DNA of 64,000 nt, taken from the NCBI RefSeq assembly GCF_014642875.1, contig NZ_BMJC01000002.1, positions 620,001-684,000 of the forward strand, given 5' to 3'. Source of the DNA: Puia dinghuensis. GTDB lineage: Bacteria; Bacteroidota; Bacteroidia; Chitinophagales; Chitinophagaceae. Position numbers and translations under genes: made by a program. The notes below the pieces were generated by a model, which did not search any database, was not told where the DNA came from, and was given only the letters and a program-made list of their open reading frames with translations. The stretch's first letter is position 1; every line of letters starts with the position of its first letter. Shown in pieces: positions 58,066 to 64,000 of the stretch.

Positions 58066-59322
58066 TCAATAGCCTGCTGCGTGCCGGTTGCCTTTGCCGC
58101 CGGTGGTATCGGAGACATAGGCGCCGATGTCGCTGCTGAGGGCGGGTGCCCAGGAAGGCAGGCCGGTGACGGTGCCGGTATAGCCTTTACCCAGGGCAGG
58201 AGAATTCGATTGCAGATGAAAATCGTAGTTTGACGGGATGATGCGGTTGTTCGGGTTGACCGTAGTAGAATACCCTACGAACTTGGGATCGTTGGCGCCA
58301 GTGGTCGTGAGGTTGATGATATCGCCGGATTGGACGGTACCCTTCTCGCCGGCGGGATACATGAACTGCCGCAGGGAGTCGACGGTGACGTAGAAATAGT
58401 TGTTATTGTACACCGTATGAGCGAAGTCCGAAGTGGGCGTAATGTCGAGGCTCCAGTAGTTGTTCGCCAGGAGGTTGTTGTACACCCTTGCCTGGGAAAA
58501 GGCATCGATGAGGACACCACGGCCGGGCTCGGCGGCGCCACGGCGGAACCCGCTTTCGACGCAGGTGTTGTTGTAGACCTCTACATTGGTCTGAGGGTTC
58601 TGAATGGTCGAGCTGGTAAAGACTTTAATCGCGCTGCCGGCAGATCCCCAGAGGACGTTGTAGGCAACAACGCCGGTGACGCCGGAGTGGAAGTCGATAC
58701 AGTCGCCATCGGTGGTACCGTTGCCATAGAAGGAGTTGCGCAGTATCTTGACCGTGCTTGTGGAGTAGACGCCGATCTGGTTGTCCTGGCCGCCCACGAA
58801 CCAGCAGTCTTCGATATCGACCGGGATGGGTACGGAAACCGCGATGGTCTGCGTGGTGCCGCCGGACGCATCTGCGCCGCCTGCCCAGAGGAGCTTGGTC
58901 CATAAGAAGGTGACGCTTTTAGCGCTGTCGCACTGGAAGCCACCCCACTCGCCGGGCTGCGGGTTGGCATCCTGGGTCGTGATGGTGATCGGTTTAGCCT
59001 GGGTACCCAACGACGCAATGATCCCCTGGATCGTGAACTTATGGTTGCCGCTGACCTTGATGGTTGTTCCCGGTTGGATAGTGAGCGTATCGGTCGGCAG
59101 AACGGTAATGTCGCCCGAGACGGTGTAGGTGGAATCGGTAAGCATGGTGCCTTTGACATTGCCACCGGTGAGCGAAGTGCTGCGGATGGCGTTGACGGGC
59201 AACGGAGTGCCCGTGTTGGCTGAATTTGAACTCTTGCTACAAGCCGCGAACAGGAGGCCGGCGGAGACAAAAAGGCTCACAACGTGGAAACCTGTCGTTT
59301 TTTTGATGGTGTTGATCTTCAT
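58066..59322 (-). CDS. Right-handed beta-helix lipoprotein
   Basis: 418 residues. Lipoprotein signal with the cysteine at about residue 28 (AGLLFAACSKSSNSANTGTP). The mature part starts with a strand repeat typical of parallel beta-helix proteins (LTIQPGTTIKVSGNHKFTIQ, GIIASLGTQAKPITITTQDA, VKILRNSFYGNGTTDGDCID, ARVYNNLLANNYWSLDITPT). Such proteins bind or cleave polysaccharides or act in surface adhesion; no clear lyase residues are seen. It begins 34 bp after the TonB receptor gene and is co-transcribed, so it is probably the receptor's surface partner. Confidence 0.88.
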   Translation of the reverse strand: MKINTIKKTTGFHVVSLFVSAGLLFAACSKSSNSANTGTPLPVNAIRSTSLTGGNVKGTMLTDSTYTVSGDITVLPTDTLTIQPGTTIKVSGNHKFTIQGIIASLGTQAKPITITTQDANPQPGEWGGFQCDSAKSVTFLWTKLLWAGGADASGGTTQTIAVSVPIPVDIEDCWFVGGQDNQIGVYSTSTVKILRNSFYGNGTTDGDCIDFHSGVTGVVAYNVLWGSAGSAIKVFTSSTIQNPQTNVEVYNNTCVESGFRRGAAEPGRGVLIDAFSQARVYNNLLANNYWSLDITPTSDFAHTVYNNNYFYVTVDSLRQFMYPAGEKGTVQSGDIINLTTTGANDPKFVGYSTTVNPNNRIIPSNYDFHLQSNSPALGKGYTGTVTGLPSWAPALSSDIGAYVSDTTGGKGNRHAAGY

Positions 59323-59356
59323 GACGCTTTTGTTTTTAATAAAGAAGTGGGTATCG

Positions 59357-62068
59357 TTAATATGTATAGCGAATGCCTAAACTGTAGGTGGCCCGGTACG
59401 TATTTTTTAGTACCAGTACACCTTGGACATATTGTTGCACGGGGGTGTTCAGGAGGTTGTTGGCCTTCGCAAACATGGTGAAGTGTTTGCGGATATCCTT
59501 TTCGCCGGATACGGCCAGGGTATTCATGGGGCGTTGGAAATAGTCGGCCCCTGCATACTGGCCCGTTTCGGCAAGGGTGGTACCCTGGTATTGGTAGGAC
59601 ACCTGGACGAAGGACCCGTGTTTGGTGTCCTTGTAGAGCAGCGAGAGATTGACGATATGATCCGTCTGTCCCTGCATCGGCCGGGTCGGAAACACATCCT
59701 TGGCCTGGGGGGTCTTTTGGTCGCTGGAGATGGTGGAATGTGTATAGGTGTAGTTGCCCGTCACGCCAAATCTACCCCAGTATTTCGTAAAGGACATCTC
59801 GGCGCCCACATTGGTGGCCGGGTGGGAATTGAGGGGTTTGACGACGTACAACCCACCGTTGGTGCCTCCGGTAAGCTGGATCTCGATAGGGTCTACGATA
59901 TGCTTGTAAAAAGCGCCTATGAAGAGGTGTTCATCCCCCCTGGGGAACCATTCATAGCGGATGTCCAGGTTGTCGGCAAGGGAGTGGTGCAGTGTATCAT
60001 TACCTTCTGTCCGGAAACCCGTAGTCACGGCCGGGCTACCCCCTGTAGGCACCAGCTCGTAATAATTGGGCCGGGTGATGCTGCGGTAATAAGAGAAGTG
60101 CAGGTATTGGCGGTTGGCCAGCTCGTATTTGAAGTAACCGCTGGGCAGGAATTCCTGGTAGATCTGTCCTCCATTGATCAACTCCCCGGCAACATATTGC
60201 AGAACATTCCAGGTATCGTTGGTGTGTTCCACGCGTAATCCGCCGCCTGCTTCCCACATGAGCGCCTTGAACCGGATGGCTCCGTAACCGTCATAGATGG
60301 TCTCAGTAGCATTGTAACTGTTGGGATTATATGTTGTGCCCGACGGATTGAAGACGTCCCATTGTGCGTTGTCAATGCCTGTCCAAAGAGGCTTGCTCGC
60401 GGCTGTGCCGTTCGCATTGGTGGCCGGGGGGATGAGGTTGTAGTCGTCCTGCACGTTATTTCTGGAAGCATAGCGATAGAGCCCACCCGCCTTGATCTGC
60501 AGCTCGTTGCTGCCAAATCTCTTACGGTAGTCCAGGTTGAGGATGCCGGAGTATTCCTTGTCGTCATTTTTTTGCCAGGTGCGGCTGATGCCGTCAAAAT
60601 AAGTACCGGTTTGTACCCCATTATTCTGGATAAGGTAAACGGTGTTGATACTGGCTACATCGGGCTGCCTGTTGCCCGCGGTGGAGTATACCCCGGCCCA
60701 ATCGAACCTGAAGTTGGGAGAAAGGATGTGCTGACCCGAAAGCTTGAGGTTTTCAACGAACAGGTGCTGGGTCTGCGAGGTATATGTGTTGAATACCTGG
60801 CCGGTGCCTGCGCCTGTCCCACCTGTTCCGATGAGGATATTATTAGCATCGAACCGGGTTTGAGCCAGGTAGCTGTAGAGGTAAAAGTTGTCCAGGTTGA
60901 TCTTGTTCTTTTCGTTGATGACGTAGTCCAGGTGGGCTACCAGGCCATTGTTCAGCTGCTGCGTATATTCCTTGAAGTTATTGGCGTCATTAGGATGCAG
61001 TTGGCCTGTCGTATCATTCAAGGGAAGGGCCGTTGCCTGGAAACTGATATTGCCGTAGTACTGGTTCTGCAAATTATCCGCCAGCACAAAGCCCAGCTTA
61101 TCGTGGAGGTAGCGATGGGTGAAGGAGAAGCCTGCCGTTGTTGACGGCAACGCCTGCCGCGACCAGAAAGTGAGGTTGCTGCGTGAGAAATCGCCGGGCT
61201 GCGCCTGGTAGCCCGGGGGATTACGCTGTACCGGACTCTTGTCCTGGATGTCCCGGGTGCTGAAGGCAACATATTTCTCGTCGAAGAACAGCCCGCTATA
61301 GCCAATGCTGGCTGTGGCTTTGAAAGAAGTCTTGTCGGGGGCGTCCTTGACGACCATGTTCACCGTGCCGCCGGTGGCATCCCCTTCCATATCGGGCGTC
61401 AGCGACTTGCTGATCTCGATGCTGCTGAGGATTTCGGATGGAACGATGCCGAGCTGTACATACCGGCTCTTGTTGTCCGGGCTTGCAATTTTTATGCCAT
61501 TGAGCAGGGTATTGCTGTAGCGGGGCTCCATGCCGCGGATGACGGCATATGCTTCGTCGCCGCCGTTGCTGCGCTGGATGGTGACGCCACTCATGCGTTG
61601 CAACACGTTGGCTGCACTGATATCCGGCGAGCGGACCATGGCCTGGGACGAGATGACGTTGATCATGTTGGAGGCGCTTCTTTCCCTATCGCGGGAGCCT
61701 GTTTCCTTTTCCCGGTCGGCCTTCCCAAAGACAGTCACCTCTTCCATGGCCTTACCTTCCTGGTTGAGACTCAGAAATAGTTGGAGGGTCTGGCCAGCCT
61801 TCAGCGTAATATGACGATGCGTCTCGGTATAACCGACATTGGTGATGGTAAGATCATATTCTCCCGCCGGGATATTCCGAAGTTCAAAATTGCCTTTTGT
61901 GTCAGCGACCTTGTGGTAGGGAGTGTTGTTGATCATGATATTGCAGCCGGGAAGACCATCGCGCGTAATAGCGTCGAATACATTTCCTTTTATAGTTGCG
62001 GTCTGGGTAAAGGCGGTGCAAAAACTAAGCAGCAGGATGGTTAATAAAAAGCAATTCCTGTGAAGCAT
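59357..62068 (-). CDS. TonB-dependent receptor with carboxypeptidase-like N-terminal domain
   Basis: 903 residues. Signal peptide (1-21), carboxypeptidase-regulatory-like domain (about 25-105, GNVFDAITRDGLPGCNIMIN), plug (about 130-260, NVLQRMSGVTIQRSNGGDEA, YAVIRGMEPRYSNTLLNGIK, SSIEISKSLTPDMEGDATGG), barrel with GHLEXYX-type strands and the C-terminal YSLGIRYTY. The plug has the pattern of the larger receptors near IroN/TonB_dep_Rec that act on unknown small ligands. It precedes the beta-helix lipoprotein by 34 bp. A shared box with the 53.5-kb receptor gap lies 122-137 bp upstream. Confidence 0.93.
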   Translation of the reverse strand: MLHRNCFLLTILLLSFCTAFTQTATIKGNVFDAITRDGLPGCNIMINNTPYHKVADTKGNFELRNIPAGEYDLTITNVGYTETHRHITLKAGQTLQLFLSLNQEGKAMEEVTVFGKADREKETGSRDRERSASNMINVISSQAMVRSPDISAANVLQRMSGVTIQRSNGGDEAYAVIRGMEPRYSNTLLNGIKIASPDNKSRYVQLGIVPSEILSSIEISKSLTPDMEGDATGGTVNMVVKDAPDKTSFKATASIGYSGLFFDEKYVAFSTRDIQDKSPVQRNPPGYQAQPGDFSRSNLTFWSRQALPSTTAGFSFTHRYLHDKLGFVLADNLQNQYYGNISFQATALPLNDTTGQLHPNDANNFKEYTQQLNNGLVAHLDYVINEKNKINLDNFYLYSYLAQTRFDANNILIGTGGTGAGTGQVFNTYTSQTQHLFVENLKLSGQHILSPNFRFDWAGVYSTAGNRQPDVASINTVYLIQNNGVQTGTYFDGISRTWQKNDDKEYSGILNLDYRKRFGSNELQIKAGGLYRYASRNNVQDDYNLIPPATNANGTAASKPLWTGIDNAQWDVFNPSGTTYNPNSYNATETIYDGYGAIRFKALMWEAGGGLRVEHTNDTWNVLQYVAGELINGGQIYQEFLPSGYFKYELANRQYLHFSYYRSITRPNYYELVPTGGSPAVTTGFRTEGNDTLHHSLADNLDIRYEWFPRGDEHLFIGAFYKHIVDPIEIQLTGGTNGGLYVVKPLNSHPATNVGAEMSFTKYWGRFGVTGNYTYTHSTISSDQKTPQAKDVFPTRPMQGQTDHIVNLSLLYKDTKHGSFVQVSYQYQGTTLAETGQYAGADYFQRPMNTLAVSGEKDIRKHFTMFAKANNLLNTPVQQYVQGVLVLKNTYRATYSLGIRYTY

Positions 62069-62189
62069 GTTGTTGGTTATTTGTATCGTTGTGCAAAATT
62101 GTATCCAACCGACGAAAGTTGCTGACGCGAAGAAAGAAGTAAGAATCAGTTAACGATTACATAAAAATTAGATAACAGTCTGAAGATAA

Positions 62190-62205
62190 ATTCAGAATAT
62201 ATTCT
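62190..62205. promoter_or_regulatory. TonB-receptor-linked box, copy 2
   Basis: ATTCAGAATATATTCT, which contains the perfect palindrome AGAATATATTCT (62194-62205). It matches copy 1 (53501-53516) at 14 of 16 positions and lies in the divergent gap between the TonB receptor and the DUF4142 gene, 34 bp before the latter's start. Confidence 0.3.
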
Positions 62206-62239
62206 AAAACCGCATAGATTTGGTTAACAGAAAAATCAC

Positions 62240-62770
62240 ATGCGGCATTCCGGGCTAATACTTTTTTTCGGGGTGATGGTTCTGACCATGCGTTGCACCG
62301 ACGCAACGGAGTACTCCAACGCCTCCTATAGAAATGCGACAGACCTGCACTTCCAGGTTGCCGCCAGTTATGACAATTTTGATGAGATAGGTACAGGATC
62401 GCTGGCATCGGCAAACGCCTCGGACAGTAGTGTCCGGCTGTTTGGACAAACTATGGTCACCGGGTACAGTGCCGCGGAAAGTGAGCTGAAGAAGATAACC
62501 GACAGCGTACAAGCCATTATCCCACAAGGGTCCGACCCGGCGCATCAGGCACTGTTGGTCGTACTGCAAAAGCTTTCAGGGGCGGCTTTCGACACTACCT
62601 ATCTGCGTGGACAGCTACAGGATCATGACAGCAGCATTACGCTCTATCAATCCGAGCTGACCAATGGAAATTATATTTCCCTCCTACAATACGCCCGTAA
62701 ATATCTGGTACTACTGCAAATGCAAAGAATGACGGCGGACAGTCTGCTAAGGGCGATACAGCACCCCTAA
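62240..62770 (+). CDS. DUF4142 periplasmic protein
   Basis: 176 residues. Short export or lipoprotein signal (MRHSGLILFFGVMVLTMRCT, Cys at 19). The mature part is the long-helix DUF4142 fold: DLHFQVAASYDNFDEIGTGS, VRLFGQTMVTGYSAAESELK, DTTYLRGQLQDHDSSITLYQ, LLQYARKYLVLLQMQRMTAD. The family is ferritin-like in shape but has no proven metal site here; it is often induced by stress. Divergent from the TonB receptor. Confidence 0.88.
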   Translation: MRHSGLILFFGVMVLTMRCTDATEYSNASYRNATDLHFQVAASYDNFDEIGTGSLASANASDSSVRLFGQTMVTGYSAAESELKKITDSVQAIIPQGSDPAHQALLVVLQKLSGAAFDTTYLRGQLQDHDSSITLYQSELTNGNYISLLQYARKYLVLLQMQRMTADSLLRAIQHP

Positions 62771-63030
62771 ATGATGCGGGCTTTCCCCGGTGAACTACCC
62801 CACCCTGCCAGTTCGCCACCGTGCCGGTGCGTGGCCCATCCTTTGCAGAGATATGATCGGCTTTTAATAGGATATTGGATTTTAGCAACGGCCTGGATTT
62901 CTATCCGGGCTTCTTTGCTTGGGGTGGGCAGTAATAAGGGTATGTGCCTAAGAGACGGTAAGTTTACCGATAAAGATTCCCAATGGGGGGTGGGGGAAGT
63001 TAGGGGAAAAAGGAAATCCAGTGCATATTT

Positions 63031-63067
63031 GTGATGGTCTTGTCCCTCTGAAAACCGTCACCTGTCG
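63031..63067. repeat. Dispersed intergenic repeat, copy B
   Basis: GTGATGGTCTTGTCCC, then AAAACC and CCTGTCG. It shares these blocks with copy A (44145-44176), 18.9 kb away, on the same strand. No hairpin is formed here. Confidence 0.4.
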
Positions 63068-63160
63068 ACCCTTCATTCGGTAGCCGTAAGAAATGCCCTT
63101 TACCCCTGGCCTGTGCCTACTGCCCTGAATGCATTAACCTACCACGACCCTGGTGGGTTT

Positions 63161-63189
63161 TTTGTTGCGGCGGAAAGTCCCTTATTTTG
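63161..63189 (+). promoter_or_regulatory. Bacteroidota-type promoter candidate
   Basis: TTTG (63161-63164), 17 bases, then TTATTTTG (63182-63189), which fits TAnnTTTG at all but one base. It would give a short leader of about 10 bases before the start codon of the sensor gene at 63206. Confidence 0.4.
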
Positions 63190-63205
63190 CTTCAAACCTC
63201 GGTCA

Positions 63206-64000
63206 TTGTCAAAGAGATATCTTTCCTTCTTCTTCTGCTGCTGGTTATGCGGGCTTCCCTTTGGGGTATTGGCCCAGGAATACAGCTATGTGGATTATAC
63301 CGTCAAAGACGGGCTGGCGGGGTCAACCGTCTATGGGATGGCGTTGGACAAGGAAGGTTTCCTCTGGTTTGCCACGGAAACCGGGCTGAGCCGGTTCGAC
63401 GGCATCCATTTCCGCAACTTTTATATGAGTGACGGGCTTCCCGACAACGAGGTCCTCCAATTATTCGTCGATTCCAGAAACCGGGTATGGATCATCCCTT
63501 TTAAATACAGCATTTGTTATTACCTGAACGGGAAGATCCATAACCAGGAGAACGATGCTTTGCTACGGAAACTGACCATTCGCAGCGAGATTGTTAACAT
63601 AATAGAGGATGCCGCCGGCAATATCATCATCGCGGAGAAAAAAGCCATTCATCTGCTTTCAGCCGACGGTACGATCACCGATATCGATGAATTTGGAGGC
63701 AAGGCGTTCGATCTGCTACAGGCAGGCATCAATAAAGAGGGAAAATGCCGCATTTTCCTGCAATTCGTTGCCGTTATCGAGACCCGCCTGGATAAGGGCA
63801 AACTGGTCTATGAGGGTACGATCCATATCCCTGGGCCCAACAATTCCAGCTCGACCTATATCAGTCCGCAACTGCGCATGATTGAATCTGGGGATAGCCT
63901 TCTTTTTTTCGACATCCGCGGGGATAAGCGTTTTACCATGCGTATGCCAAAGGGATTTATCAATATTTCCAGGCTCAACGACAGCAGCCTTACCCTCAAT
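63206..64000 (+). CDS. Propeller-type sensor protein, N-terminal part
   Basis: Open to the right edge; about 265 residues seen. It begins with TTG (63206) followed by a good signal peptide (SKRYLSFFFCCWLCGLPFGV, then LAQ); no ATG in frame gives a signal. Mature start EYSYVDYTVKDGLAGSTVYG, then GFLWFATETGLSRFDGIHFR, NFYMSDGLPDNEVLQLFVDS and RNRVWIIPFKYSICYYLNGK: the repeat pattern of two-component-regulator propeller sensors. The kinase or other output domain lies outside the window. The TTG start is uncertain. Confidence 0.8.
   Translation, partial: MSKRYLSFFFCCWLCGLPFGVLAQEYSYVDYTVKDGLAGSTVYGMALDKEGFLWFATETGLSRFDGIHFRNFYMSDGLPDNEVLQLFVDSRNRVWIIPFKYSICYYLNGKIHNQENDALLRKLTIRSEIVNIIEDAAGNIIIAEKKAIHLLSADGTITDIDEFGGKAFDLLQAGINKEGKCRIFLQFVAVIETRLDKGKLVYEGTIHIPGPNNSSSTYISPQLRMIESGDSLLFFDIRGDKRFTMRMPKGFINISRLNDSSLTLN

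Larger units (their letters stand above)
62771..63205. other. 435-bp intergenic region with G-rich tract and dispersed repeat
   Basis: No gene seen. It has a small hairpin (CGGTAA/TTACCG at 62956-62969), a G-rich tract (62985-63006, three runs of four or more G that may favour a two- or three-tetrad structure), dispersed repeat copy B (63031-63067), and a promoter-like pair of boxes near the end (63161-63189). Confidence 0.4.

Noticed and set aside
62985-63006. Strong G-quadruplex
   Set aside because: Only three long G runs; a fourth independent run of three or more is missing, so a stable four-run structure is not supported.
1-64000. tRNA, rRNA or origin of replication
   Set aside because: No cloverleaf-like sequence, rRNA core segment or DnaA-box cluster was noticed on either strand; a covariance search would be decisive.

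Overview
The window looks like a chromosome segment of a Bacteroidota bacterium, most likely of the Chitinophagaceae (Chitinophaga/Niastella-like). Evidence: two SusC/SusD pairs, an ECF sigma/FecR module, several TonB-dependent receptors, TPR- and propeller-type histidine kinases, and many small secreted NTF2-like, DUF4142, PepSY and DUF2141 proteins. I see no rRNA, tRNA, CRISPR array or complete insertion sequence. The first and last genes run off the window.

Layout. 1-6.1 kb: start of an ABC permease, a SusC/SusD pair, then gene scraps and a secreted NTF2-like protein. 6.1-9.9 kb: fatty acid desaturase, START-domain protein, TPR histidine kinase. 10-21.6 kb: a polysaccharide-utilisation-like locus with a GH92 alpha-mannosidase, ECF sigma factor, FecR, STN-containing SusC, SusD and a double-thioredoxin TlpA protein. 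21.6-28.2 kb: a tight minus-strand run (three NTF2-like proteins, old-yellow-enzyme reductase, lipocalin-like protein, aldehyde dehydrogenase, pirin, Crp/Fnr regulator) that also holds two gene remnants. 28.4-32.5 kb: a TPR histidine kinase and an NtrC-type sigma-54 activator. 32.8-36 kb: small stress-type genes. 36.2-42.6 kb: two LuxR-type response regulators and two large histidine kinases. 42.7-49.7 kb: mixed genes, including a LOG-family protein, a GHKL-ATPase/nuclease-like fusion, MBL hydrolase with TetR, cupin and PepSY protein. 49.7-62.1 kb: three TonB receptors, a histidine kinase, an Rpn-type nuclease, a YncE-like propeller and a beta-helix lipoprotein. 62.2-64 kb: a DUF4142 protein and the start of another propeller sensor.

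How it may work together. The ECF sigma and FecR genes share an upstream box, which fits autoregulated control of the mannoside-type SusCD locus. The NtrC-type regulator lies directly upstream of the NTF2/OYE/ALDH operon. The gap between them has a sigma-54-like -24/-12 element and an inverted repeat about 90 bp upstream of it, so the two-component pair probably switches this detoxification-like operon on. A second sigma-54-like element lies on the other side of the kinase.

The strongest candidate for an unusual system is the 681-residue protein at 45037-47082: an N-terminal GHKL (MORC/MutL-like) ATPase joined to a C-terminal PD-(D/E)xK nuclease-like domain resembling Shedu (DUF4263), with a perfect palindrome just before its start. 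It could be a single-gene anti-phage or DNA-surveillance protein.
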